Source of the DNA: Alloprevotella sp. Lung230
Lineage (GTDB): Bacteria > Bacteroidota > Bacteroidia > Bacteroidales > Bacteroidaceae
Assembly: GCF_014385435.1 (NCBI RefSeq)
Contig: NZ_JACSUD010000008.1
Location: forward strand, 35,051-99,050
Direction of reading: 5' to 3'
Length of the DNA stretch: 64,000 nt
The notes under the pieces are model-generated. The model did no database searches, was not told where the DNA came from, and saw nothing but the letters and a program-made list of their open reading frames with translations. How positions within the stretch are numbered: position 1 is the stretch's first letter; each line of letters opens with the position of its first letter. Shown here one piece after another: positions 25,847 through 34,940 of this stretch. The position numbers and the translations under genes were made by a program.

Positions 25847-28483
25847 ATGAAATATCTGCACCCTTCTCTTCTGTTCATGGTGTGTGCCCTTTTTGCCTTG
25901 ACAAGTGCGGCACAGACCAAGGTGAAACCCGAAATCATCTATTCCACACAGCCTCAAAAGTACGTCTTGGGCGGTGTGGCCATCGATGGTATCAAAGGCT
26001 ATGACGACGATTTGCTGCTCAACATTGCCGGGTTGGAAGTGGGCAGTACTTATGAGGTGCCGGGCGAAGGCATCAGTCAGGCCATCCGCAACTATTGGAA
26101 GCAAGGGCTTTTCTCCAATGTGGAGATTGACGCCGACAGCCTCGTGGGCGACACCATCTATCTCCACATCCGCCTCACCGCACAGCCCCGCATCACCTCC
26201 ATCAACTTCACGGGGATGAAGAAGACGGAAAGAGAGGAAATCGAAGCACGTATCCCCCTCCGTGCCGGCAATCAAATTACGCCCAACTTGGTGGACAGAA
26301 CCAAGCGCCGCATTCTGAAATACTACGAAGAGAAGGGCTACAAAAACGCAGAAGTCAACATCGTACAGCACGAAGATCCCACCGACACCCACAAAATGCT
26401 GGTGGACATCGACGTCAAGAAAAACAACAAAATCACCGTCCACAAAATCTTCATGACGGGTGTTGACCCCAAAGAAGCTCGTGCCCTTAAAAACGCCATG
26501 AAGAAGACGAGCGACCGCTCGACGTTCAAAAAGTGGATTACATTCAGTTCGCGCAAGTTCCTGCCTGAAAAGTATGAAGAAGACAAAGGCTTCATCATCG
26601 ACAAACTCAACTCTTGGGGCTATCGCGATGCCTTGGTGGTGACCGACTCCGTCGTGCCGATCGATGCTAAGCACGTCGATATCTATCTCGACATCCGCAA
26701 GGGCAAGAAGTATTATGTGCGCAACATCAACTGGGTGGGCAACACCATCTATCCCTCCGAAGGACTGGCTGCTACCCTCAAAATGAAGAAAGGCGACCTC
26801 TACGATCAAACCTTCATGATGAAGCGCCTGCAAGCCGACGAAGATGCCGTGGGCAATCAGTACTACAACAATGGCTACGTATTCAGCAGTATCAAGCCCG
26901 TTGAAGTCAATGTGGAAGGCGACAGCATCGACCTCGAAATGCGCGTCACCGAAGGCACACAAGCCACGCTCAACCGCATCCGATTTGCCGGCAACGACCG
27001 CGTGTATGACCACGTCATCCGTCGCGAACTCCGCACCAAGCCCGGCGACCTCTTCTCGATGGAAGCCATTCAGCGCACCGTGCGCGAACTGGCCTCGATG
27101 GGACAGTTCGACCCGGAATACCTCACCCAGGAGATTTTCAAAAACATTCGTCCTGACGGACAGACCGGAACGGTAGACATCACCTACCCTCTCGCCACCA
27201 AAGGCGGCGACCAAGTCGAGCTTTCCCTCGGTTGGGGACAAACGGGAGTTCTCCTGCGTGCCGGTTTGAAGTTCACCAACTTCTCCCTCCAAAACCTTTT
27301 AAATACTAAAGGCTACAAGCGCGGCGGCTTCATTCCCCAAGGTGATGGACAAACCCTCTCACTGTCGGCACAAACGAACGGTCGCTACTACACCAACTTC
27401 TCTTTGGCCTTTACCGATCCCTGGTTCGGTGGAAAGCGGCCCAACCACTTCTCCTTCTCCGCGTTCTATTCGCACCAGTCCGATTATAGTTCCAACTATT
27501 ACAACAATTATAGCAATTATTATTCGCAGTATTACGCCGGCTACGGCACCAACAGCAGCTACTACAACGCGGCCAATTACTACGACCCCGACAAATACAT
27601 GGACATCATCGGTCTGAATGTCGGCTTCGGAAAGCGCCTCCACTGGCCCGACGACTATTTCCAATTTATGGTCAATGTCGGCTACACGCGCTACAACATG
27701 AAGAACTGGAACCGTAACTATTTCCTCATCTCCAACGGCAACAGTAACAACTTCAACGTCGGTTTTACGCTCTCCCGCAATTCTACCGACAACCCCCTCT
27801 TCCCCCGCAGCGGTTCGGACTTCAATTTCCAACTCACCCTCACTCCACCCTACTCCCTCTTCGATGGGAAAAACTATCAGGGACTGGCCACCAACTACAA
27901 CAGTTCGACCTACGACAAGGAGGCACAAGAGAAATATCGCTGGTTGGAATACCACAAATGGATACTCCGTTTACGCACCTACACCGCCCTCAATTCGAGT
28001 CTGAAGCACTGTCCTGTCATCATGACGCGCACCGACTTCGGTATCGTTGGCGCCTACAACAAACACCGCAAATCGCCCTTCGAAACCTTCTACGTCGGTG
28101 GTGACGGTATGACCGGCTACACCACCTACGGACAAGAGACCATCGCCCTGCGCGGTTATGAAAACGGCTCCATCGCCGGCAACAACACCGGAAACGCCTA
28201 TGCCTACACGCGTCTCGGTCTCGAACTCCGCTATCCCCTCATGCTTGAAGCTTCCACCAACATCTATGCCCTCGGCTTTGTCGAAGCCGGAAATGCTTGG
28301 ACGGACGTGAGCAAGATGAACCCCTTCTCCCTTCGCAAGTCGGCCGGTGTGGGTGTCCGCTTGTTCCTCAACTTTATCGGTCTGATGGGTATCGACTGGG
28401 CCTATGGCTTTGACAAATACGCTCCCTCCGGCCAGAAGATTGGCGGCAGCCACTTCCACTTCATCCTCGGTCAAGAGTTTTAA
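25847..28483 (+). CDS. bamA: Outer membrane protein assembly factor BamA
   Basis: 878 residues. Inserts beta-barrel proteins into the outer membrane. A signal peptide ends before QTKVKPEI. POTRA repeats occupy about residues 35-420 (YVLGGVAIDGIKGYDDDLLL, TRIRFAGNDRVYDHVIRREL), and a 16-strand barrel follows, ending HFHFILGQEF with C-terminal Phe. The barrel has a striking insertion at about residues 544-585, almost entirely Tyr, Asn and Ser (YYNNYSNYYSQYY), probably a surface loop. The usual downstream skp/ompH genes are absent; a terminator follows. It is the last gene of the 23145 operon. Confidence 0.95.
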   Translation: MKYLHPSLLFMVCALFALTSAAQTKVKPEIIYSTQPQKYVLGGVAIDGIKGYDDDLLLNIAGLEVGSTYEVPGEGISQAIRNYWKQGLFSNVEIDADSLVGDTIYLHIRLTAQPRITSINFTGMKKTEREEIEARIPLRAGNQITPNLVDRTKRRILKYYEEKGYKNAEVNIVQHEDPTDTHKMLVDIDVKKNNKITVHKIFMTGVDPKEARALKNAMKKTSDRSTFKKWITFSSRKFLPEKYEEDKGFIIDKLNSWGYRDALVVTDSVVPIDAKHVDIYLDIRKGKKYYVRNINWVGNTIYPSEGLAATLKMKKGDLYDQTFMMKRLQADEDAVGNQYYNNGYVFSSIKPVEVNVEGDSIDLEMRVTEGTQATLNRIRFAGNDRVYDHVIRRELRTKPGDLFSMEAIQRTVRELASMGQFDPEYLTQEIFKNIRPDGQTGTVDITYPLATKGGDQVELSLGWGQTGVLLRAGLKFTNFSLQNLLNTKGYKRGGFIPQGDGQTLSLSAQTNGRYYTNFSLAFTDPWFGGKRPNHFSFSAFYSHQSDYSSNYYNNYSNYYSQYYAGYGTNSSYYNAANYYDPDKYMDIIGLNVGFGKRLHWPDDYFQFMVNVGYTRYNMKNWNRNYFLISNGNSNNFNVGFTLSRNSTDNPLFPRSGSDFNFQLTLTPPYSLFDGKNYQGLATNYNSSTYDKEAQEKYRWLEYHKWILRLRTYTALNSSLKHCPVIMTRTDFGIVGAYNKHRKSPFETFYVGGDGMTGYTTYGQETIALRGYENGSIAGNNTGNAYAYTRLGLELRYPLMLEASTNIYALGFVEAGNAWTDVSKMNPFSLRKSAGVGVRLFLNFIGLMGIDWAYGFDKYAPSGQKIGGSHFHFILGQEF

Positions 28484-28513
28484 GTTTCCCTCTTGCTTTG
28501 TGGCGCACAAAAG

Positions 28514-28556
28514 CAGCCGGCGAACTTTCCTAAGAAAATTCGCCGGCTGTTTGTTT
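28514..28556 (+). terminator. Terminator after bamA
   Basis: Stem CAGCCGGCGAA / TTCGCCGGCTG with a 15-base loop and a T-rich tail (TTTGTTTT), 31 bases past the bamA stop. Confidence 0.88.
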
Positions 28557-28596
28557 TCATCTGATGTCCACCATCAAAGCGCTTGTGCAAAAAGAA

Positions 28597-28637
28597 GTGC
28601 CCCATTGTCCTTCAACTTCCGAAGGGCAATGGGGCAC
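28597..28637 (-). terminator. Terminator-like hairpin, minus orientation, no clear gene
   Basis: Arms GTGCCCCATTG / CAATGGGGCAC, with TTCTTTTTGC following on the minus strand. No convincing minus-strand gene precedes it; a 60-codon frame (28574-28756) runs through it and is not supported. It may end a short untranslated RNA or be part of the repeat that follows. Confidence 0.45.
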
Positions 28638-28704
28638 AATATGATGTAGACTGAAATGTGCCGACCAATCCAGACAATGGCGGAAAAGGGAATCAAAGAT
28701 GGCA

Positions 28705-28766
28705 TCAAAGTAGAGAACACCCTACGAAGAAGATAGCTACGATTAATTTTGAACATCTACTTATAG
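28705..28766. repeat. Dispersed repeat, copy 1 (shared with 46055-46097)
   Basis: Bases 28705-28747 match the reverse complement of 46055-46097 at 40 of 43 positions, counted by eye. The adjoining right end, ATTAATTTTGAACATCTACTTA, also resembles 43995-44018. The gap 28557-28861 contains only this, the hairpin before it, and no gene. Confidence 0.75.
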
Positions 28767-28861
28767 CGCATTGAACTCTCACAGCACCTCGATTTAGGCG
28801 ACATTTCAGGCCGTGTGGGCAAAAAAAAGAAGAAAGCGCGGTCGATGTCGGTCGAAAGTGG

Positions 28862-28869
28862 TAACTTTG
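28862..28869 (+). promoter_or_regulatory. Bacteroidota -7 box for ispD
   Basis: TAACTTTG fits TAnnTTTG 65 bases before the ispD ATG. Confidence 0.5.
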
Positions 28870-28934
28870 CCTTGAATATACAACGCACGCGCCTGCTCCA
28901 TGCGTGCCAACTCCCCTCTTCCCGAATTCTCGAA

Positions 28935-29627
28935 ATGCGAAAGAACATAGCCGTGCTCTTGGCAGGCGGCGTGGGCAGCCGACTGGGTGCCGACCGTCCC
29001 AAACAACTCCTCACTCTGGCCGGAAAAACGGTGCTCGAACACAGTATCGCGGCCTTTGAAGCCTGTGCCGAAATCGATGAAATTACGATTGTCGCCAACG
29101 CGCAATGGCTCGACGAAATGCGCCGTGTGGTGGAGCGAAATCCTCACCCCAAACTGCGCCACTGGTTCACCGGTGGAGCGGAACGCTACGACTCTTCGCT
29201 GGCGGCCCTTCGTGCCTATGAAGGAGCCGACGTAGATCTCATCTTCCACGATGCGGTGCGCCCTGCGGTAAGTCTACGCATCATCAGCGAAGTGTGCCAA
29301 GCCTTGCAAACGCACGCGGCTGTGAATGTCGTCCTGCCCACCACCGACACCATGATTGAGGTGGACGAACAGGGGCGCACCATTGCCGTGCCCGACCGTA
29401 GCCGACTGCGGCGCGTGCAAACCCCGCAAGGATTTCACGCCGACACCCTCCGCGAAGCCTATCGGAGAGCCATGCTCGACCCCGACTTCCGCGGCACCGA
29501 CGATTGCGGTGTGGTGTTTCGCTACGCCCCCGAAGTCGATATCGCTTTGGTGCGCGGTGAAGAAACCAACCTCAAACTCACCTATCCCGAAGACCTCATC
29601 GTGCTGGAACAGTATCTCAATCAATAA
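28935..29627 (+). CDS. ispD: 2-C-methyl-D-erythritol 4-phosphate cytidylyltransferase
   Basis: 230 residues. Third step of the non-mevalonate isoprenoid pathway, forming CDP-ME from MEP and CTP in the cytoplasm. The nucleotide-binding start AVLLAGGVGSRLGADRPKQ, the central FHDAVRP, and VQTPQGF are the family signatures. The ATG at 28935 places the motif at residue 6; the longer frame crosses the promoter and is rejected. Its product feeds the chain that UppS extends, encoded 3 kb upstream. A ribitol-5-phosphate cytidylyltransferase (TarI) reading is possible for this fold but less likely without tarJ or tar neighbours. Confidence 0.9.
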   Translation: MRKNIAVLLAGGVGSRLGADRPKQLLTLAGKTVLEHSIAAFEACAEIDEITIVANAQWLDEMRRVVERNPHPKLRHWFTGGAERYDSSLAALRAYEGADVDLIFHDAVRPAVSLRIISEVCQALQTHAAVNVVLPTTDTMIEVDEQGRTIAVPDRSRLRRVQTPQGFHADTLREAYRRAMLDPDFRGTDDCGVVFRYAPEVDIALVRGEETNLKLTYPEDLIVLEQYLNQ

Positions 29628-29633
29628 CCTCCT

Positions 29634-31142
29634 ATGCTCAACATCACCCCCCTCGTTCGCCAATTCTTTGCCCATCGTGTGCGTATCATCGACTCCTTTG
29701 CCGAGCGCGCAGAAACTCTGCAACGTGAAGTCCTCGCACGTCTGCTGCGCCAAGCGGCGCGCACCGAGTGGGGCGAGCGTTACGACTATGCCACGCTGCG
29801 CGGCTATGAGGATTTTGCCGAACGTGTGCCGCTCAACGACTACGAAAGTCTGAAAACCGACATCGACCGGATGCGCCACGGAGAGCGCGATGTGTTGTGG
29901 CGCGGTGCAGTGCGGTGGTATGCCAAGTCATCGGGAACGACCAACGACAAGAGCAAATTCATTCCCGTCAGTGCGCAAGGTCTCCAAGACCTGCACTATG
30001 CCGGCGGCCGCGACTCTGTGGCACTCTATCTCCGCAACTATCCCGAGAGCCGTTTGTTCTCCGGAAAAGGGTTAATATTGGGCGGTAGCCACCAACCCAA
30101 TTACAATTCGCCAACGGCATTGGTGGGCGACTTGAGTGCCATTCTCAACGAAAACGTGAGTACCTTCGTCAACCTGTTCCGAGTTCCGAAGAAGCAGACG
30201 GCTCTCTTGGCCGATTTTGAAGAAAAGCGCGACCGCATTGCCCGCGAAACGATGCACGCCAACGTCACCTCGTTGAGCGGTGTTCCTTCGTGGATGATGG
30301 CCGTACTGACGCGGCTGCTCGAAATCACGGGAGCCAAGACGGTCGACGAAGTGTGGCCGAACCTCGAAGTCTTCTTCCATGGTGGGGTGGCCTTCACTCC
30401 CTATCGCGAACAGTACCTCCGTATGATACCTTCAAAGAAGATGCACTATATGGAGACTTACAACGCCTCCGAAGGCTTCTTCGGATTGCAGACCGACCCG
30501 GCCGACAAAGCCATGGAATTCATGCTCGACTACGACGTGTTCTACGAATTCATTCCCCTCGAAGAAGTGGGTAGCGACCATCCCACCGTGCTCCCCATTT
30601 GGGAAGTGGAAGTGGGCAAAAACTACGCCCTTGTCATCAGCACCTCCTGCGGATTGTGGCGCTATCAGATTGGCGACACGGTGAAGTTCACCGGCACACG
30701 CCCCTACAAGTTTATCATTTCGGGACGCACCAAGAGTTTCATCAACGCCTTTGGCGAAGAACTCATGGTCGACAATGCCGAGCAGGGACTCAAACAAGCC
30801 TGTCAAGCCACCGGAGCCGAGGTGAGCGAATACACCGCCGCACCGGTCTTCATGGACGCCGAAGGCAAATGTCGCCACCAGTGGATCATCGAGTTCCGCC
30901 GCGCACCACAGGATCTCGAAGCCTTTGCCACTGCGCTTGACGACGCTTTGCAGCGCATCAATTCCGACTACGAGGCCAAGCGCTACAAAGACATCACCCT
31001 CCAACGTCTCGAAATTCTCCCCGCCCGCGAAGGCCTCTTCAACGACTGGCTGAAAAGTCGTGGCAAACTCGGTGGACAGCACAAAGTGCCCCGCCTCGCC
31101 AACCACCGCGATATTATCGAGCAGATCATAGCCATGATGTAG
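29634..31142 (+). CDS. GH3 auxin-responsive promoter family protein (acyl-adenylase fold)
   Basis: 502 residues, related to plant GH3 acid-amido synthetases, which adenylate a carboxylic acid and join it to an amino acid; Bacteroidota homologues have no proven substrate. Seen here: the ATP-binding motif YAKSSGTTNDKSKFIP (about 100-115), then MHYMETYNASEGFFGLQ (about 270) and the late YQIGDTVKF with the hinge region (about 345). The length fits the bacterial family. It starts six bases after ispD and is probably cotranscribed, although no functional link to isoprenoid synthesis is known. Followed by a 230-base gap with a 21-bp palindromic array. Confidence 0.88.
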   Translation: MLNITPLVRQFFAHRVRIIDSFAERAETLQREVLARLLRQAARTEWGERYDYATLRGYEDFAERVPLNDYESLKTDIDRMRHGERDVLWRGAVRWYAKSSGTTNDKSKFIPVSAQGLQDLHYAGGRDSVALYLRNYPESRLFSGKGLILGGSHQPNYNSPTALVGDLSAILNENVSTFVNLFRVPKKQTALLADFEEKRDRIARETMHANVTSLSGVPSWMMAVLTRLLEITGAKTVDEVWPNLEVFFHGGVAFTPYREQYLRMIPSKKMHYMETYNASEGFFGLQTDPADKAMEFMLDYDVFYEFIPLEEVGSDHPTVLPIWEVEVGKNYALVISTSCGLWRYQIGDTVKFTGTRPYKFIISGRTKSFINAFGEELMVDNAEQGLKQACQATGAEVSEYTAAPVFMDAEGKCRHQWIIEFRRAPQDLEAFATALDDALQRINSDYEAKRYKDITLQRLEILPAREGLFNDWLKSRGKLGGQHKVPRLANHRDIIEQIIAMM

Positions 31143-31226
31143 CATAGGGCCGTCGGCAGGTGATTTTTCAAACCACGAACGCCGCCTTGCCTTGGTGCGA
31201 AAAACTATATAGGTCGTAGAAAAATT

Positions 31227-31281
31227 TACCTCAGAGGTAGTTTTTTCTACCTCAGAGCTAAAAAAAACTACCTCTGAGATA
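31227..31281. repeat. Three palindromic units at 21-bp period, CTCWGAG type
   Basis: TACCTCAGAGGTA (perfect palindrome, 31227), TACCTCAGAGCTA (31248) and TACCTCTGAGATA (31269) are exactly 21 bases apart, separated by A/T-rich spacers. The core CTC(A/T)GAG is the same as in the array at 48031-48121. The array sits in the gap between the GH3-family gene and the Ig-like lipoprotein. Confidence 0.9.
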
Positions 31282-31374
31282 AATTCACCCCCTCCGCTTC
31301 CCCTTTCAAACAAGCGTCCTATAGAGACTTCGGAAACCCTATTTTTCTTCTTCCATTTCAAACATAACATTCCC

Positions 31375-33309
31375 TTGAAACGCATTCCTTTCCTCTTCCT
31401 CCTCCTCCTTGCCGCCCTTGCTGCCGTGGTGGGTTGTGCCAATCAAGGCAGCGGCCCCGATGGCGGCCCCTATGATGAAACTCCGCCGCGCATCGTCTCG
31501 GCCACCAATCCTGAAAAGGTGGCCGGTGGGAAGCGCACGAAATTCACCCTCGTGTTTGACGAACTCATCAAGGTCGACAATGCCAACGAAAAGATTACGG
31601 TGTCGCCCCCACAGAAGGAGCAGCCTGAAATTAAGGTGTCGGGACGCCGTGTGACGGTCGAAATCCTCGATTCGCTCATCCCCAACACCACCTACACGGT
31701 CGACTTTTCCGATGCCATCACCGACAACAACGAAGGCAACCCACTCGGGCAATACACCTACATCTTCTCGACGGGCGCAGTGACTGATACGATGCAAATC
31801 TCGGGACACGTGCTCAACGCCGAGGACCTCGAACCGATGAAGGGCATACTCGTCGGCCTCCACACGAGCGATGCCGACACCGCCTTCACCCGAACGCCTT
31901 TCGAACGTGTGGCACGCACCGACGGACAAGGCTATTTTTCCATCAAAGGGGTGTCGCCCACTCGGAAATATCGCATCTTTGCCCTCCAAGATGCCGATGC
32001 CGACTATCGCTTCTCACAACCGAGTGAAATCATCGGTTTTCTCGACAAAAAGCTCGTCCCATCGTCCTTTCCTGACACACGCTACGACACGCTGTGGATA
32101 GACTCCGTGCGCTACGACTCTATCCGCGTCATCCCCTTCACCCACTTCACGCCCGACGATGTCGTGGTCACGGCCTTCAAGGAGGCTCGCCAGCCGCGCC
32201 ACTTCCTCAAGGCGCAACGCGATGTGCCGGAGCAGTTCACCACCTTCTTCACCGCTCCATCGACCCACGTTCCCACCCTCAGAGGGCTCAACTTCAAGTC
32301 CGAAAATGCCTTTGTCGAAAATCGCAACCTCGCCCTTGACACCCTCACCTACTGGTTGGCCGACACCACTCTCCTGCGCCAAGACACGCTGCGCCTGGCC
32401 TACACTTTCGAAGAGTGGGACGACTCGCTCCAACGCCCTTATCTGAAGACCGACACCCTCGAACTCGTGCCCCGCACCACCTTTGCCAAACGGCTGGCTG
32501 AGAAGGCCAAAGAACTCGAAAAGTGGGAAAAGCAGCGCGAACGGCGCCACAAGCGCGGGGACTACACCGACGAAAAGCCGCCCGTGGTCTTCCTACCCAC
32601 GCAACTGCCCACCGACCGCACCATCAGCCCCGCGCAAAACCTCACCTTGAAGTTCGAGCAGCCCCTTGCGCGCCTCGACACGACACGTATCCATCTGCGG
32701 CTCAAAGTAGACAGCACCTTCCGCGAAGCTCCCTTTGAGTTGGACAGTCTGCCCGGCAACCTCCTTGCGCGACGTCTGAGGGCCGAATGGCGACCGGGGC
32801 AGCAATACGAACTGCACCTCGAATCGGGAGCGCTGACGAGCCTCTATGGGCTGTCTAACGATTCCGTGCGTTCTTCCTTCTCCATCGGCAAACTCGAAGA
32901 CTACGGTACGCTCTTTGTCTCCCTCTCCCAAGCCTCCGACACGACCATCGTGCAACTGCTCGACCAGAGCGGAAATCCCACGACACAGGTGCTTGCACAG
33001 GACGGCCGTGCGGAATTTTACTACATCCGCCCCGGCAAATACTTCCTCCGTTGCTTCTTCGACCACAACGGCGACGGCCGATGGACGCCCGGCCGCTGGG
33101 ACACCCACACGCCTCCCGAGGAGGTCTACTACTATCCTGAGGAAATCGAGGTGCGCGCCAACTGGGACAGCAACCCCGCTTGGAATGTCAAAGCCCTTCC
33201 GCTCAACAAGCAGAAGCCTGCCCGCCTCATCAAGCAAAAGGAGCAAAAGCGTCAAAACAACACCCATCAGCGCAACATCGACCGCCTGCGACAGCGCGGC
33301 GGCCGCTGA
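31375..33309 (+). CDS. Ig-like domain lipoprotein (SbsA Ig-like type)
   Basis: 644 residues. The most plausible start is the TTG at 31375, directly before a lipoprotein signal peptide (KRIPFLFLLLLAALAAVVGC, Cys21); no ATG is available that keeps it. Mature residues 30-130 form a bacterial Ig-like domain (PPRIVSATNP...FTLVFDELIKVDN), repeated near residue 415 (PTDRTISPAQNLTLKFEQPL). A middle region resembles a carboxypeptidase-regulatory-like fold (DGQGYFSIKGVSPTRKYRIFALQD). The C-terminus is very basic (KQKEQKRQNN). Such proteins are common, uncharacterised Bacteroidota surface or periplasmic lipoproteins. Confidence 0.78.
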   Translation: MKRIPFLFLLLLAALAAVVGCANQGSGPDGGPYDETPPRIVSATNPEKVAGGKRTKFTLVFDELIKVDNANEKITVSPPQKEQPEIKVSGRRVTVEILDSLIPNTTYTVDFSDAITDNNEGNPLGQYTYIFSTGAVTDTMQISGHVLNAEDLEPMKGILVGLHTSDADTAFTRTPFERVARTDGQGYFSIKGVSPTRKYRIFALQDADADYRFSQPSEIIGFLDKKLVPSSFPDTRYDTLWIDSVRYDSIRVIPFTHFTPDDVVVTAFKEARQPRHFLKAQRDVPEQFTTFFTAPSTHVPTLRGLNFKSENAFVENRNLALDTLTYWLADTTLLRQDTLRLAYTFEEWDDSLQRPYLKTDTLELVPRTTFAKRLAEKAKELEKWEKQRERRHKRGDYTDEKPPVVFLPTQLPTDRTISPAQNLTLKFEQPLARLDTTRIHLRLKVDSTFREAPFELDSLPGNLLARRLRAEWRPGQQYELHLESGALTSLYGLSNDSVRSSFSIGKLEDYGTLFVSLSQASDTTIVQLLDQSGNPTTQVLAQDGRAEFYYIRPGKYFLRCFFDHNGDGRWTPGRWDTHTPPEEVYYYPEEIEVRANWDSNPAWNVKALPLNKQKPARLIKQKEQKRQNNTHQRNIDRLRQRGGR

Positions 33310-33342
33310 TGCTTTCCTTTCTCAACATCGACACTACCCTAC

Positions 33343-33392
33343 CCACAACGAGGAGGTGCTCCGTATGCCGGGGCACCTCCTCGTTGGTTGTG
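33343..33392. terminator. Hairpin between convergent genes
   Basis: CACAACGAGGAGGTGC pairs with GCACCTCCTCGTTGGTTGTG (small bulge) around a 13-base loop. There is no strong T run on either side. It lies between the stop codons of the Ig-like lipoprotein and sufE and could end both transcripts. Confidence 0.55.
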
Positions 33393-33451
33393 GTGTGATG
33401 GGCGTGAAGCACTGAGTGCAAACGACCCTCTTTTTGGGGATGAAAACTGCC

Positions 33452-33874
33452 TTATCCGCGCACGGAGACGGCAAGGGCATACATCTTGATGCGCTTGATC
33501 ATGGCGAGCAAACCATTGGAGCGTGTGGGGGAAAGATGCTCGGTCAGCCCGATTTCGCGGATGAAATAGAGGTCGGCATCGAGGATTTCCTGTGCCGTAT
33601 GACCGTTGACCACACGGAGGAGGAGAGTCACGATGCCCTTGACGATGAGGGCGTCGCTCTCAGCACGGAATTGGAGGATGCCGTCGGCGTGCTCGTCGCA
33701 CACAATCCAGACGCGGCTCTGGCATCCGTCAATGAGGTTCGACTCGTTCTTTTCTTCGGCCGGAAGGGCATCGCACGCTTCGCCCAAATCGATGAGCAAC
33801 TGGTAGCGGTCCATCCAATCTTCAATCTCGGTAAATTCCTCGATGATTTCGTCTTGTATTTCGTTGATGGTCAT
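33452..33874 (-). CDS. sufE: SufE family sulfur acceptor for Fe-S assembly
   Basis: 140 residues. Accepts persulfide sulfur from a SufS-type cysteine desulfurase and passes it to the SUF scaffold in the cytoplasm. The active Cys51 lies in the conserved loop LIDGCQSRVW; the C-terminal LSPTRSNGLLAMIKRIK is the family's conserved end. Length and start are normal. It is the last gene of a possible five-gene minus-strand unit, 39 bases after the M28 gene. No other suf gene is nearby, so it is a stand-alone copy. Confidence 0.93.
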   Translation of the reverse strand: MTINEIQDEIIEEFTEIEDWMDRYQLLIDLGEACDALPAEEKNESNLIDGCQSRVWIVCDEHADGILQFRAESDALIVKGIVTLLLRVVNGHTAQEILDADLYFIREIGLTEHLSPTRSNGLLAMIKRIKMYALAVSVRG

Positions 33875-33913
33875 GTGGTAAATGGGTGATTTGATGTTTT
33901 TAGAAAGCGAGCA

Positions 33914-34906
33914 CTACAACTTTTCCTGAGAAAGGAATTGCAACACCGTCTGTCCGACGGCGCGGAGGGTGGCCGGGTCGATGTTGTCCGGGGTATCGGT
34001 GGTGGTGTGCCAATGAGGCGTGAAGCCGCCGTTTGGATTGAAGGGGATGATGTCGATGGTGGGAATCAGCGCAATGGTGTTCATCGGGATGTGGTCGTCG
34101 GTGACATAGCCACCGTTGGCTTGGGGGAAGAAGTCGGCTGCTCCGGCATAGCGCGCAGCGTCCCACACGCGGACGGCCACGTCCTGTGCGTTTTGGAGAG
34201 AGAATCCCTCGTAGTGGAACTTGCTGCCGCGGCCGCCCACCATGTCGAGAAGGATGCCCAAACGGGCTGTGTAGCCGGGACGATGGGGGTTCTTGCTCCA
34301 ATATTGCGAACCGAGACACCAGGTATTTTCATCATTGCGGGCGGATTCGGGTGCCCAGTAGGGAGCACCGTAGTCTTCGGCATCAAAGCAAACGAAGTCG
34401 ACGCCGAAAGCCGGATTGAGCCGGTGGATGTGGCGCGCCAATTCGAGCATCACCGCCACGCCCGATGCGCCATCGTCGGCCGCCATGACCGGCAGGCGGT
34501 GCTTCGTGGAGTCGGGGTCTTGGTCGGACCAGGGGCGGGAGTCGTAGTGGGCCGCAATGACGATGCGGTCTTTGGCTTCGGGCTTGTAGGCGGCAATGAT
34601 GTTGCGACAGCGCAGAGAAGTGCCGTCCCAACCCTTGAGAGTGGTCTTTTGTTCCGTAATGTCGAGTCCGTAACTGCGGAATTTGGCGACGATATAGTCG
34701 CCGCAGCGTTGAATGGCGGTGGAGTTGGGCGTGCGTGCGCCGAAATCGCATTGTTCCTTGACGAAGTGGAAAGCAGAGTCGGCATCAAACTGCACCTTGC
34801 ACACCAGTGCAGAGTCAATCGCAGGGGTATCGCCGCTGGATTTGCTGCCTTTGCAGGCCATGAGCAAAGGCGCGAGGCAAAGGAAGAAGAGAAGTTTCGT
34901 GTTCAT
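33914..34906 (-). CDS. M28-family lipoprotein, probable glutaminyl cyclase
   Basis: 330 residues from the ATG at 34906; the longer frame lacks a signal. The lipobox is LLMAC with Cys18. The zinc-hydrolase fold shows AAHYDSRPW, ADDGASGVA with a metal Asp, CFDAEDYG, and a late His in GFTPHWHTTTDTPDNID. This one-zinc pattern and size match bacterial M28 glutaminyl-peptide cyclotransferases of Porphyromonas and Prevotella, which convert N-terminal Gln of exported proteins to pyroglutamate in the periplasm. An aminopeptidase reading remains possible. It fits the window's several secreted proteins with Gln after the cleavage site. Confidence 0.78.
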   Translation of the reverse strand: MNTKLLFFLCLAPLLMACKGSKSSGDTPAIDSALVCKVQFDADSAFHFVKEQCDFGARTPNSTAIQRCGDYIVAKFRSYGLDITEQKTTLKGWDGTSLRCRNIIAAYKPEAKDRIVIAAHYDSRPWSDQDPDSTKHRLPVMAADDGASGVAVMLELARHIHRLNPAFGVDFVCFDAEDYGAPYWAPESARNDENTWCLGSQYWSKNPHRPGYTARLGILLDMVGGRGSKFHYEGFSLQNAQDVAVRVWDAARYAGAADFFPQANGGYVTDDHIPMNTIALIPTIDIIPFNPNGGFTPHWHTTTDTPDNIDPATLRAVGQTVLQFLSQEKL

Positions 34907-34940
34907 ATTTTGTGATAAAATAAGGTAGGGATGATTTTCC

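Noticed and set aside
28574..28756. 60-codon minus-strand frame
   Set aside because: It runs through a terminator-like hairpin and repeat DNA, and the equivalent region at 46055 has no matching open gene.
31227..31281. Possible CRISPR array
   Set aside because: Units are 21 bases in total with no unique 30-base spacers, and there are no cas genes.
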